Shown here: in pieces, positions 8,784 to 17,494 of the stretch
How the letters are laid out: each line of letters begins with the position of its first letter
How positions within the stretch are numbered: the first letter of the stretch is position 1
Assembly (NCBI RefSeq): GCF_001267925.1
Contig: NZ_CP011409.1
Coordinates: 3,534,001 to 3,598,000 of the forward strand
Direction: 5' to 3'
Length of the DNA stretch: 64,000 bases
From: Herbaspirillum hiltneri N3
Lineage (GTDB): Bacteria > Pseudomonadota > Gammaproteobacteria > Burkholderiales > Burkholderiaceae_D
The notes under the pieces: generated by a model
Database searches by the model: none
Told to the model about the DNA's origin: nothing
What the model saw: only the letters and a program-made list of their open reading frames with translations
Made by a program: the position numbers and the translations under genes

Positions 8784-10103
8784 TTATTTGTTGCCGGCGA
8801 TCGCTGCGGAGTGCGCCGTGGTGCGGGCAAAGAACACCACAATCGCCGCCACCACGGAAGTCGCCGCCAGGGCATACAGGCCGCCCTGGATCGAGCCGGT
8901 TTTCTGCTCGAGGAAGCCGAAGGTCGTCGGCGCGACAAAGCCGCCGAGGTTGCCGAGCGAGTTGATCAGCGCGATCACCGCGGCAGCGATGCGCGCGTCG
9001 AGATACGACTGCGGGATCGGCCAGAACAGCGAGGAAGCCGCCTTGAATCCCACCGCCGCAAAACAGATCGAGACGAACGCGAACACCGGTCCGCCGAAGG
9101 TCGACACATACATGCCGATGGCCGCGATAATCAGCGCCGCCGCGGCCCAGGCTTGCTGGAACTTGAAGCGCGCCGCCAGGCTGGCGAACAGGTACATGGC
9201 GATGATCGAGATGATCCACGGGATCGAGTTGAACAGGCCGACCTGGAAGTCCGAATACGCGCCCATCTTGCGAATGATGCTGGGCAGCCAGAAGGTCGCG
9301 CCGTAGATGGTCAGCGAGATCGAAAAATAGATGAAGCAGAAGATCACGATCTGGCTGTCGCGCAGCAGCGTCCAGGCGGAGATGTGAGCGGGCTTCGTCT
9401 TCTCGCGCTCGGCCTGTTCGGCGGCGATGGCGTTGCCGATGAGATCGCGTTCGCTCTGCGTCAGCCACTTGGCGTCAGCCGGTCGCGAGTCGAGCCAGAA
9501 CCAGACGAAGCCGCACAGCGCCACCGACGCCAGGCCTTCAATGATGAACATCCATTGCCAGCCGTGCAGGCCGCCGCCTTCGATCTGCAGCAGCGCACCG
9601 GAAATCGGTCCCGACAGGATCGACGCCAGCGCGGAGCCGCTCAGGAAGATCGCCATCGCCTTGCCGCGCTCGCCGTTGGGCAGCCATTGCGTGAAGTAAT
9701 AGATCACGCCGGGGAAGAAGCCGGCTTCCGCCACGCCGAGCAGGAAGCGCAGCACGTAGAACGACGTCTCGCCCTGCACGAAGGCCATTGCGGTGGCGGC
9801 GATACCCCAGGTCAGCATGATGCGCGTGAGCCAGGCTTTGGCGCCGTACTTTTGCAGCAGCATGTTGGACGGCACTTCAAAGATGGCGTAGCCGACGAAG
9901 AACAAGCCCGCGCCCAGACCGTACGCGGCGGTGCCGATTCCGATGTCGGCGGCCAGGTGCGTGCGCACGAAGCCGATGTTGACGCGGTCGATGTAATTGA
10001 CGATGAACATGATCACGAACAGCGGCAACACACGCTGCTTGATCCTGGATACCGCCCTGTCGAGCGGCGACAATGCCCGCCCTGCTGCCTGCGCTGTAGT
10101 CAC
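8784..10103 (-). CDS. MFS sugar-acid transporter (anion:cation symporter family)
   Basis: This is a 439-residue major facilitator protein with about 12 hydrophobic segments. FVIMFIVNYIDRVNIG in the first helix is typical of the anion:cation symporter group that carries glucarate, galactonate and phthalate. PADAKWLTQSERDLI sits in the central loop, as in these carriers. GTG at 10103 was preferred because AGGAG lies seven bases upstream. A TTG-started extension to 10151 has no such site and adds a basic tail. It precedes gudD by 26 bases, so uptake of glucarate (a GudP-like role) is the likely function. Expression is probably controlled by the divergent GntR regulator through the palindrome at 10165. 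Confidence 0.88.
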   Translation of the reverse strand: MTTAQAAGRALSPLDRAVSRIKQRVLPLFVIMFIVNYIDRVNIGFVRTHLAADIGIGTAAYGLGAGLFFVGYAIFEVPSNMLLQKYGAKAWLTRIMLTWGIAATAMAFVQGETSFYVLRFLLGVAEAGFFPGVIYYFTQWLPNGERGKAMAIFLSGSALASILSGPISGALLQIEGGGLHGWQWMFIIEGLASVALCGFVWFWLDSRPADAKWLTQSERDLIGNAIAAEQAEREKTKPAHISAWTLLRDSQIVIFCFIYFSISLTIYGATFWLPSIIRKMGAYSDFQVGLFNSIPWIISIIAMYLFASLAARFKFQQAWAAAALIIAAIGMYVSTFGGPVFAFVSICFAAVGFKAASSLFWPIPQSYLDARIAAAVIALINSLGNLGGFVAPTTFGFLEQKTGSIQGGLYALAATSVVAAIVVFFARTTAHSAAIAGNK

Positions 10104-10164
10104 TGCTTGTCTCCTGCGGTTTTTATCGAAGAAAGAGCGTTTCCCTTTCAATCAAAACATTAAA

Positions 10165-10182
10165 ACACTAATATATTAGTGT
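10165..10182. promoter_or_regulatory. Perfect 18-bp palindrome, candidate operator of the glucarate regulator
   Basis: ACACTAATATATTAGTGT is a perfect palindrome in the AT-rich gap between the MFS/gudD genes and the divergent FadR-type regulator gene. It lies 62 bases before the carrier start, a suitable place to control both promoters. Assignment to the neighbouring regulator is inferred. Confidence 0.6.
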
Positions 10183-10357
10183 GTCAATGCGATCCAATTG
10201 CTTTATCATGCCGATAACAAAGGAGATTGCGCGGCTATCGTGCCTTATCTTTTGCATGCTTGTCGCCATCGGTCCGGATATCTCCCCGTTGATCGACATG
10301 CGTAGCGCTCCGATTTCTTTCCACTTATTGTTTTCGACGTACCGGATTCCGATTGCC

Positions 10358-11056
10358 ATGAATAGCCTTTCGCCAGTGCCGCAACATCAGCTCGACCGCT
10401 CGCGCCATGCCGCGCCGCAGGTATTCGAACGCCTGCGCGAAGCCATCATCACGATGCAGCTAACGCCCGGCACCGTCCTCTCGCGCGCCGAGCTGGCCTT
10501 GCAGTTCGGCCTGAGCCAGACGCCGATACGCGACGCCCTGATGAAGCTGGGTGAAGAAGGCCTGGTGGATATTTTTCCGCAGCATGCGACCGTGGTGCGC
10601 GCGGTGGATATTGCGATGGCGCGGCAGGCGCATTTCCTGCGCCGTTCGATTGAACTGGAAATCGTCCATACCCTGGCGGCCGCGCCCAACCCGGCCCTGA
10701 TTGCCCGGCTGCGGGCCAGCATCGCGAAGCAAACGCTGCTGGCCGACAGCGAGGATTACAGCGAATTCGTCGAAGCCGATCAGGCCTTCCATCGCCAGAT
10801 GTACGAAGCCGCGAACATCCCCGATCTGTGGACCATGGTACGCCGGCACAGCGGCCACCTGGACCGGCTGCGCGCGCTGCACGTGCCGATTCCCGGCAAG
10901 GCGCGCGCGGTGCTGCGCGATCACGCCGCGATCGTCGAGGCTATCGCGGCAGGCGATCCGGTTGCCGCGCAGGAGGCCTTGCGCGCGCATCTGTCCAATA
11001 CCCTGTCGCATCTGGACGATATCCGGGAGCGCTTTCCGCATTACCTGAAAGATTGA
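10358..11056 (+). CDS. GntR family transcriptional regulator (FadR/FCD type)
   Basis: This is a 232-residue regulator with an N-terminal winged helix (QVFERLREAIITMQLTPG, then LSQTPIRDALMKL) and an all-helical C-terminal FCD ligand-binding domain with a D-x3-H pattern (EADQAFHRQMYEA) and later histidines that usually bind metal and a carboxylate ligand. It is divergent from the glucarate carrier and dehydratase genes, so a sugar diacid or its breakdown product is the likely effector. The frame is open back to 10181, but residues before the ATG at 10358 do not resemble the family. No strong ribosome site precedes 10358, so the exact start is less certain than the family. Confidence 0.88.
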   Translation: MNSLSPVPQHQLDRSRHAAPQVFERLREAIITMQLTPGTVLSRAELALQFGLSQTPIRDALMKLGEEGLVDIFPQHATVVRAVDIAMARQAHFLRRSIELEIVHTLAAAPNPALIARLRASIAKQTLLADSEDYSEFVEADQAFHRQMYEAANIPDLWTMVRRHSGHLDRLRALHVPIPGKARAVLRDHAAIVEAIAAGDPVAAQEALRAHLSNTLSHLDDIRERFPHYLKD

Positions 11057-11090
11057 GACCGAAGAGTTTTACTGCGGGAGATGAGCTGCG

Positions 11091-13133
11091 TTACACGACG
11101 GCGGAGAACTTGCGGCCCTCCGTCAGCATGAGATGGAAATCCGCAGCCGGGACCGGACGCGAGAACAGGTAGCCTTGCAATTCGTTGCAGCCGGCCTCCT
11201 TGAGGAAATTGAACTGCGCCATGTTCTCCACGCCTTCGGCGATGACCTTGTGGCGCAACTGCTTGGCGATGCCGATGATGGCGCTGGCGATGGCGCAATC
11301 GTTGGTGTCGCCGGGGATGCCGGTGGTGAATGAACGGTCGATCTTGAGCGTGTTGATCGGAAAACGCTTGAGGTAGGACAGGCTCGAATAGCCGGTGCCG
11401 AAATCGTCGAGCGAAATCGTCACGCCGAGCAGGCAGACTTTCTCCATGATTGAAATCACGCGATCGGTGCTGTGCATCAGCATGCTTTCGGTGATCTCCA
11501 GCTCCAGCCATTCGCCGGTCAACTGATGGCGGCTCAGCGCCGCCCTGACGCGGTCCGGCAACGACCGCGTGAATTCGCGCGCCGTCACGTTGATGGCGAT
11601 GCGGATCGGCTCCAGGCCGGCTTCCTTCCACTGGCGTGCCTGCGCGCACGCGGCTTCGAGCACCCAGTCGCTGAGCTGGACGATAAGGCCGGTCTCTTCC
11701 GCAATCGGGATGAAGTCGCCCGGCGCCAGCAGGCCGCGCTCGGGATGCTGCCAGCGCACCAGCGCTTCGGCGCCGGTGATGTGGCCTTGGGCGAAGTCGA
11801 TCTTGGGCTGGTAGTACAGCAGCAATTCGTTGTACTCGAAGGCGTGCAGCAAGCCGGTTTCGATGCGCAGCAAATCCAGCGTGTTGCGGTTCATCTCTTC
11901 GCTGTAGTACGCGTAGCCGCCTTCATTGTTTTCACCACCTTGCTTGGCGCGGTACATGGCGATGTCGGCCAGGCGCAGCAGGGTTTCGGTGTCGGCGGCG
12001 TCTTGCGGATACATGCTGATGCCGATGCTGGCGCCGACGCGCAGTTCATGGCCGTCGATGAAGAACGGTTCGTCGAACAGCGCGATCAGTTTTTGTGCGA
12101 CGAAGCCGGCGTGGTAATCCTTGTCGATGTCGAACAGCGCGATGGCGAATTCATCGGCGCCCAGGCGCGCCACCACATCTTCATCGCGCAAGGCCTTGCG
12201 CAGGCGGATGGCGACTTCGACCAGCAGCATGTCGCCGGCGACATGGCCGAGCGTGTCGTTGATCGGCTTGAAGCGGTTCAGGTCGATGAACATGATGCAG
12301 CCGTAGATATTGTCCTGCTGCGCGGCCAGCAGCGCCTGATCGACCGTGCGCGTGAGCAGCGTGCGGTTGGGCAGGCCGGTCAGCGAGTCGTAATACGCCA
12401 GGTGATGGATCAGCTTTTCTGCGTTCTTGCGTTCGGTGATGTCGTTGAGGTAGCCGATCATGCCGATCGGCTGGCCGTGCTGGTCGCGCATGACCGACAG
12501 CGACAAGCTGGCCCAGAAGGCTTCGCCCGACTTCTTGCGGCGGCGCACTTCCATCTCGCGCCCGCCCTGTGCCAGGAACACGTCGTTGAGCGAGGTGTCA
12601 TCCTCGTCTTCGTTCTCATACAGGAACAACACGTTGCGGCCGATCGCCTCGATCGCGGTATAGCCGAATAATTGCTCGGCGCCGCGATTCCAGCTGGTGA
12701 TGAAACCGGCCTGGTCCATCGTGATCACCGACTCGTGCATCTGATTGAGGATCTGCGCCTGCTGCTCGAGCTTGGATTCGATCTGGTCGAGGGCGCGGCT
12801 GCGCTTTTCGGTGTCGGCGCGATTTTGCAGCAGGCGGCCGGTCAGCGCGGCAAACGACGCCAGGCGCCCTGCTTCGGCTTCAGTGTAGCTATCGGCGGGC
12901 TCGGGAAAGATGTAGTGACCATAGCTCAGGCCCTCGTGCGCCACCGACTGCATCAGCTGCTGCGTATCGAGCGCATTGGCGATGTCGGAAAAATAACGGC
13001 CGCCCGGGCGGCCGAGGAAACTCGATACGATATTGCTTAACGCCTCATGCAACGCAATGCCTTCGAGGCCCAGCACCGCATCAAGCAGTGCCGAGCAGCA
13101 GGCCAGATCGTTGCTGCTGAGCGTGGCGATCAT
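11091..13133 (-). CDS. PAS-GGDEF-EAL signalling protein (likely c-di-GMP phosphodiesterase)
   Basis: This 680-residue cytoplasmic protein has an unassigned N-terminal region (about 1-110), a coiled-coil stretch (about 106-130), a PAS domain (about 130-240), a GGDEF domain (about 245-405) and an EAL domain (about 430-680). The EAL motifs are intact: EALVR at 456-460, a conserved ITES glutamate near 549 and DDFGTG at 576-581, so phosphodiesterase activity is likely. The cyclase signature reads GADEF (325-329) instead of GGDEF, so that domain may be regulatory or weak. It lies four bases downstream of an HDOD protein gene, forming a two-gene signalling operon. GAGG in the upstream gene's end can serve as its ribosome site. 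The sensed signal is unknown. Confidence 0.9.
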   Translation of the reverse strand: MIATLSSNDLACCSALLDAVLGLEGIALHEALSNIVSSFLGRPGGRYFSDIANALDTQQLMQSVAHEGLSYGHYIFPEPADSYTEAEAGRLASFAALTGRLLQNRADTEKRSRALDQIESKLEQQAQILNQMHESVITMDQAGFITSWNRGAEQLFGYTAIEAIGRNVLFLYENEDEDDTSLNDVFLAQGGREMEVRRRKKSGEAFWASLSLSVMRDQHGQPIGMIGYLNDITERKNAEKLIHHLAYYDSLTGLPNRTLLTRTVDQALLAAQQDNIYGCIMFIDLNRFKPINDTLGHVAGDMLLVEVAIRLRKALRDEDVVARLGADEFAIALFDIDKDYHAGFVAQKLIALFDEPFFIDGHELRVGASIGISMYPQDAADTETLLRLADIAMYRAKQGGENNEGGYAYYSEEMNRNTLDLLRIETGLLHAFEYNELLLYYQPKIDFAQGHITGAEALVRWQHPERGLLAPGDFIPIAEETGLIVQLSDWVLEAACAQARQWKEAGLEPIRIAINVTAREFTRSLPDRVRAALSRHQLTGEWLELEITESMLMHSTDRVISIMEKVCLLGVTISLDDFGTGYSSLSYLKRFPINTLKIDRSFTTGIPGDTNDCAIASAIIGIAKQLRHKVIAEGVENMAQFNFLKEAGCNELQGYLFSRPVPAADFHLMLTEGRKFSAVV

Positions 13134-13137
13134 CGCG

Positions 13138-14337
13138 TCAAGCCTCGTGACTGACTTTGGAAGCCCAGCGGTAGGCCTGGATCAGTGCGCGGCAATAGCC
13201 TTCGGGAGTAACGCCGGCCGCTGCCAGATCGGTATGGCGCAAGGGAATGCGACCGTATTCGGCGCGCTCCACCACGTCCAGCAGACGACCGAGGCGACCG
13301 CGGCGCTGCATCAGCGCGTCGACGATGTCCTGCGGCAGTTTGAGCGGCTCGATGATGAGTCGCAGCGGCATGGCCAGCAATACGTCGAGCAGCGAGAACA
13401 TGCCGACGATGAAAGCACGGTCCTGCTCGTCGCGGTCGCCGTCGATCTGGTGACACATGGCCTCCATCATGGCGGCGCGTGCAGCAGCGCGCGGCAGCAG
13501 CGGATTGGCCGATTCGTCGCCGGGGAAGCGTGCATACAGCAGCAGCTGCAGCCAGCGTTGCAGCTGGCGGCGGCCCAGCAGGTTGATGGCCTGGGTGAAA
13601 TTGGTGATGTGCGCCGAGAAGCCGAACGCCGCCGAACTGACCAGCTTGAACAACTGGTACGACAAGGCCGGATCCTGCTTGAGCAAGCCTTCCAGCGCAG
13701 GGGCATCGGCATCGTGCGAGACCAGCTCCAGCAGTTTCACCAGGCGGCCGCGCGAAATCGCATCCTTTTGCGCGACGTTCGATGACGGCAGCAACGGATA
13801 TTCACCGCTGAACCAGCGGAAGCCTTCGGCCCGGCAGGCATCGAAGCTGACCGGATCGGGCACGTTTTCGGCCAGATGAGGACCGCGCATGCGCGTGAGC
13901 CAGGCACTCGCGTCAGCGGGAATGCCGGCGCTGCAATCAAGCGACAGCGATTCGATGAAATCTGGGAACAAGGCCGTGCGCGGCGGAATGCCGTCGGCGA
14001 TCAGACCGTAGCCCATTTTCGTGAGGCGTTCCAGCAACGGTTGTCGCGCCGGATCGGCGCAATATTCGACCGGCACGCGCAAGATCAGCTGGGTGTCCTT
14101 GGGCGGCGCCCCGAACTCGCCGGCGAATTTGTCGGGATTCGGAACCGTGAGGATGCACGAAAGCCGGCCGAGCGCTTCGCCGAGGCCGAATTCGTTGAAA
14201 AGTCGGGAAAACAGGTCACAACCGTTCTCATCGAACGGTGACACATGCAACGATAGCGCCGTCCACAGGTAATGGACGTCTGCAACGGGCTGTAGAAAAA
14301 CGAGAGGAAAAGGGATGCTTTTATCCTGGACAGCCAT
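13138..14337 (-). CDS. HDOD domain signalling protein with divergent EAL-like N-terminus
   Basis: This is a 399-residue protein. The second half is an HDOD domain (about 195-390), seen as LLELVSHDADAPALEGLLKQ, a central FTQAINLLGRRQLQRW and FIVGMFSLLDVLLAMP. HDOD domains resemble HD phosphohydrolases but lack the metal-binding His-Asp, and act in signalling. The first half occupies the place of the degenerate EAL domain in YuxH-type proteins but shows none of the catalytic EAL motifs. It is the first gene of a two-gene unit with the PAS-GGDEF-EAL protein. It has the same layout as the EAL-HDOD protein at 28879-30225, so the two are probably distant paralogues. No biochemical activity can be predicted. 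Confidence 0.8.
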   Translation of the reverse strand: MAVQDKSIPFPLVFLQPVADVHYLWTALSLHVSPFDENGCDLFSRLFNEFGLGEALGRLSCILTVPNPDKFAGEFGAPPKDTQLILRVPVEYCADPARQPLLERLTKMGYGLIADGIPPRTALFPDFIESLSLDCSAGIPADASAWLTRMRGPHLAENVPDPVSFDACRAEGFRWFSGEYPLLPSSNVAQKDAISRGRLVKLLELVSHDADAPALEGLLKQDPALSYQLFKLVSSAAFGFSAHITNFTQAINLLGRRQLQRWLQLLLYARFPGDESANPLLPRAAARAAMMEAMCHQIDGDRDEQDRAFIVGMFSLLDVLLAMPLRLIIEPLKLPQDIVDALMQRRGRLGRLLDVVERAEYGRIPLRHTDLAAAGVTPEGYCRALIQAYRWASKVSHEA

Positions 14338-14477
14338 TTTGTGTGTGGATTGCGGGGAGCAACCGCAATATTTCTAATTAGTTATGAAAAATAAATAAGC
14401 AAGTTTCCGAAAAGAATTCTTATCTAAATCCAAATATTTACCAAATATACCTGAGAAAACTGGACTTGCCTAAATGT

Positions 14478-15737
14478 TCATTCAAACAGGAACATTTCCT
14501 GCAAATCGTTCAGGAAACGGCGTCCCAGCTCGGTCGGACGGATGATGGCGTGGTCGCGATACAGCAGGCCTTTCTTCTCCGCGTCATTGAGCGCGGCGTC
14601 GATGGCGTTGATGCTCATGCCGGTGCGCTCATTGAACAGGTTGACGGGAAAACCGTCTTCCAGACGCAGCGCATTGAGCATGAACTCGAAGCCCAGCGCA
14701 TCGCGGCCGATTTCGCCCTCTTCCTGGATCGCGTTGCCGGTGCGCATTTTTTCCATATAAGTCTGTGGATGCTTGTGGCGCGCCTGGCGCACGATGCGGT
14801 GCGGGAACGACAACTTGGAATGCGCCCCGGCGCCAATACCGAGGTAGTCGCCGAACTGCCAGTAATTGAGATTGTGGCGCGCCTGGCGCTTCGGCCTGGC
14901 GTAGGCCGACACTTCATAGTGCTGATAGCCGGCGGCGCCGGTCAGCTCGGTGATCATGTCCTGCATGTCTGCGCTGGCGTCGTCGTCCGGCACCTGCGGC
15001 GGGTATTTGGCGAACAGCGTGTTCGGCTCCAGCGTCAGGTGGTACAGCGACAGGTGCGGCGGCGCGCAGTCGATGGCGGTCCGGATGTCGCGGCGCGCCT
15101 CTTCCACGCTCTGCGACGGCAAGGCGTACATCAGGTCGAGGTTGAAGTTGTCGAAATTGGCGTGTGCGATCTCGACCGCCTTGCGCGCCTGGTCGCCGTC
15201 ATGGATGCGGCCGAGCGCGGCCAGGTGCGCCGTGTTGAAGCTCTGGATGCCGATCGACAGGCGGTTGATGCCGCTGGCCCGGTAGGACTTGAATTTCTCG
15301 GCTTCGAAGGTGCCCGGGTTGGCTTCCATCGTGATTTCGATGTCGATGTCCAGCGGCAGCAAGGTGCGGATATCCGACAGCAGACGGTCGAGCCCGGCCG
15401 CCGACAGCAGGCTGGGTGTGCCGCCGCCGATGAAAACGGAGTAGATCTTGCGGCCCCAGATCAGCGGCAGCGCCGACTCGAGGTCGGCGCGCAAGGCGTC
15501 CAGGTAACTATCTTCGGGAAAGCTGCCCTTGACTTCATGCGAATTGAAATCGCAATAGGGGCACTTTTTCACGCACCACGGGAAATGCACGTACAGCGAC
15601 AACGGCGGCAGGGCCGACAATTGCAGGCTGCCCGGCTTGAGAAAGGCCAGCGCGGCCTGGGCCGGGCCGCCCTGCTGTGCGGACTGTCCCGACAGCGACG
15701 GCAGATTCACGCTGACCGGCTTGATCGGAATGATCAT
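14478..15737 (-). CDS. hemW: Radical SAM haem chaperone HemW
   Basis: This 419-residue radical SAM enzyme belongs to the HemN-like family. CVKKCPYCDF gives the CxxxCxxC cluster motif plus the extra cysteine-phenylalanine seen in HemN/HemW. FIGGGTPSLL, ITMEANPGT and SIGIQSFN are further SAM-barrel motifs. It lacks the N-terminal extension of true oxygen-independent coproporphyrinogen oxidase, so HemW, a haem chaperone, is the better name. It overlaps rdgB by four bases (ATGA), a conserved pairing in proteobacteria. An alanine/glutamine-rich stretch of about 45 residues precedes the core, so a slightly later start is possible. Confidence 0.92.
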   Translation of the reverse strand: MIIPIKPVSVNLPSLSGQSAQQGGPAQAALAFLKPGSLQLSALPPLSLYVHFPWCVKKCPYCDFNSHEVKGSFPEDSYLDALRADLESALPLIWGRKIYSVFIGGGTPSLLSAAGLDRLLSDIRTLLPLDIDIEITMEANPGTFEAEKFKSYRASGINRLSIGIQSFNTAHLAALGRIHDGDQARKAVEIAHANFDNFNLDLMYALPSQSVEEARRDIRTAIDCAPPHLSLYHLTLEPNTLFAKYPPQVPDDDASADMQDMITELTGAAGYQHYEVSAYARPKRQARHNLNYWQFGDYLGIGAGAHSKLSFPHRIVRQARHKHPQTYMEKMRTGNAIQEEGEIGRDALGFEFMLNALRLEDGFPVNLFNERTGMSINAIDAALNDAEKKGLLYRDHAIIRPTELGRRFLNDLQEMFLFE

Positions 15738-16318
15738 CGCAGCTTCTCTACCAGCGCGCGCAAAGCCTGGCCGCGATGCGAGTGGGCGTTCTTTTCGGCA
15801 CTGCTCAGTTCGGCGGCGGTGCGGTTCAGCGCCGGCAGCCAGAAATACGGGTCGTAGCCGAAACCGCCGGCGCCGCGCGCTTCCTCGACGATTTCACCGT
15901 GCCAGGAACCGTCGGCGATGACCGGTTGCGGATCGTCGGCGTGGCGCACGTAGACCAGCACACAGTAGTAATAAGCCGATTTGTCGTCGTGACCGGCCAG
16001 GTCGGCGATCAGCTTGGCGTTGTTGGCGGCGTCCGACTTCGGCTCGCCGGCGTAGCGCGCGGACCATACGCCGGGCGCACCGCCCAGGGCGTTGACGCAA
16101 ACGCCGGAATCGTCAGCCAGCGCCGGCAGGCCGGTCAGGCGCGAGGCATGGCGCGCCTTGGCCAGCGCGTTTTCAACGAAGGTGGCGAAGGGCTCTTCGG
16201 CTTCGGGCACATCGAACTCGCCTTGCGGACGCACGTCCAGGCCGATTTCGCCGAGCAAGGAGCCGAATTCGCGGAGTTTTCCGGGGTTGTTGGAGGCGAG
16301 GACGATTTTTTGGGTCAT
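15734..16318 (-). CDS. rdgB: XTP/dITP pyrophosphatase (RdgB/HAM1 family)
   Basis: This is a 194-residue house-cleaning nucleotide pyrophosphatase that removes deaminated purine nucleotides such as dITP and XTP. The start IVLASNNPGKLREF is the family signature SNNxxKxxE/F, followed by ADDSGVCVNAL and the substrate-binding GGFGYDPYFW and SHRGQAL. Length is normal. It sits between rph and hemW, overlapping hemW by four bases. Function in the cytoplasm is well supported by the family. Confidence 0.95.
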   Translation of the reverse strand: MTQKIVLASNNPGKLREFGSLLGEIGLDVRPQGEFDVPEAEEPFATFVENALAKARHASRLTGLPALADDSGVCVNALGGAPGVWSARYAGEPKSDAANNAKLIADLAGHDDKSAYYYCVLVYVRHADDPQPVIADGSWHGEIVEEARGAGGFGYDPYFWLPALNRTAAELSSAEKNAHSHRGQALRALVEKLR

Positions 16319-16354
16319 GACGATTGAATGGCGGGAAATAGCAAGAGATCAAGT

Positions 16355-16387
16355 AAAAACGCCATGCCCGCAGGGCGCGGACATGGC
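16355..16387 (-). terminator. Rho-independent terminator downstream of rph
   Basis: An 11-bp stem (16361-16371 with 16377-16387, one G-T pair) and a five-base loop are followed on the minus strand by five T residues. It lies between rph and rdgB, so it can end or attenuate transcription from rph before rdgB-hemW. Confidence 0.75.
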
Positions 16388-16463
16388 ATAGCGGGATTGT
16401 AAAAGGATTTGGGCACGGCTGCTGGCCGGGCGTCCTTTTTTTGCGCAAGACGATGGTGCGTCG

Positions 16464-17198
16464 TTACTTGACCAGGCCCAGCGTTTCTTTCTGCAAGGCA
16501 AGCAACTCCTTGATGCCCTTGTCGGCGATGTCGAGCAGACTGTTGAGGGTGGCGCGATCGAAGGCGGCGCCTTCGGCGGTGCCCTGCACTTCGACGAAAT
16601 GGCCGGCATCGGTCATGACGACGTTCATGTCGGTGTCGCAGTCGGAGTCTTCCACGTAATCCAGGTCCAGCACCGGCACGCCGCGATAGACGCCGACCGA
16701 AATCGCCGCGACGAAATGCTTGACCGGGATGGCGCTGATCAGGCCGCGGCCCTGCAGCACGGAAAACGCGTCATAGGCGGCGACCATGGCGCCGGTAATG
16801 GCTGCGGTGCGGGTGCCGCCGTCGGCTTGCAGGACGTCGCAGTCGAGGTGTAGCGTACGCTCGCCGAAGGCTTCCAGGTCAAATGCGGCGCGCAGGGCGC
16901 GACCGATCAGGCGCTGGATTTCCTGGGTGCGGCCGGACTGTTTTCCCTTGGCGGCTTCGCGGTCCATGCGGGTATGCGTCGAGCGCGGCAGCATGCCGTA
17001 TTCGGCGGTCATCCAGCCCTGCCCTTTACCCTTGAGGAAACCCGGCACCTTTTCTTCGATGCTGGCGGTGCACAGCACGCGGGTGTCGCCGAACTCGACC
17101 AGTACGGAGCCTTCGGCATGCTTGGTGTAGTGGCGCGTCAGGCGGACGGTGCGCAGATCGGCGGTGGCGCGTCCGCTGGGACGTTGGAATGCGGTCAT
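16464..17198 (-). CDS. rph: Ribonuclease PH
   Basis: This 244-residue phosphorolytic exoribonuclease trims tRNA 3' ends. The family opening [17 protein letters not shown] is followed by the phosphate-binding basic pattern ([31 protein letters not shown], given here only as its location around residues 73-103) and by [20 protein letters not shown] at 17198 has AGGA six bases upstream. A frame open to 17285 adds unconserved residues and is rejected. It heads the minus-strand group rph, rdgB, hemW, opposite the yicC-gmk-rpoZ-spoT group. A terminator at 16355 separates it from rdgB. Confidence 0.95.
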   Translation of the reverse strand: MTAFQRPSGRATADLRTVRLTRHYTKHAEGSVLVEFGDTRVLCTASIEEKVPGFLKGKGQGWMTAEYGMLPRSTHTRMDREAAKGKQSGRTQEIQRLIGRALRAAFDLEAFGERTLHLDCDVLQADGGTRTAAITGAMVAAYDAFSVLQGRGLISAIPVKHFVAAISVGVYRGVPVLDLDYVEDSDCDTDMNVVMTDAGHFVEVQGTAEGAAFDRATLNSLLDIADKGIKELLALQKETLGLVK

Positions 17199-17494
17199 GG
17201 TTTTTCCTATGGAATCGGTGACGGACGCCTTGGGGCCATGTTGGCCGGGCAGAACCGGAGAAGAGGTTTTGATGGCGCGCGGCAAGCAAACTTTTTACAA
17301 TGCGCTATCCAAACCCAAATACAATCACGCCTCATCGAGCTCAATGAGCTTATTGAAGTTGGTGAGCTAAATTTTTACCGGCATTGTCTTGATAAATTGC
17401 CGGTTTGTAAAGGAAGCCTGGCATTGCCGGCCTTCCCTGCACATCATTCACGTCGCCGGCCACAAGCTGCGGCCCGCCACATCCGGAGAATCGA
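17199..17494. promoter_or_regulatory. Divergent promoter region of rph and yicC
   Basis: This 296-bp gap holds no credible gene. An inverted repeat ACCGGCA / TGCCGGT with a 14-base loop lies at 17377-17404, about 90 bases before yicC. An AT-richer stretch at 17285-17400 is a plausible promoter area. No known regulator site was recognised. Confidence 0.4.

Noticed and set aside
10181..10357. Longer GntR regulator starting at 10181
   Set aside because: The added 59 residues do not resemble the family, and the start would overlap the palindrome at 10165-10182.
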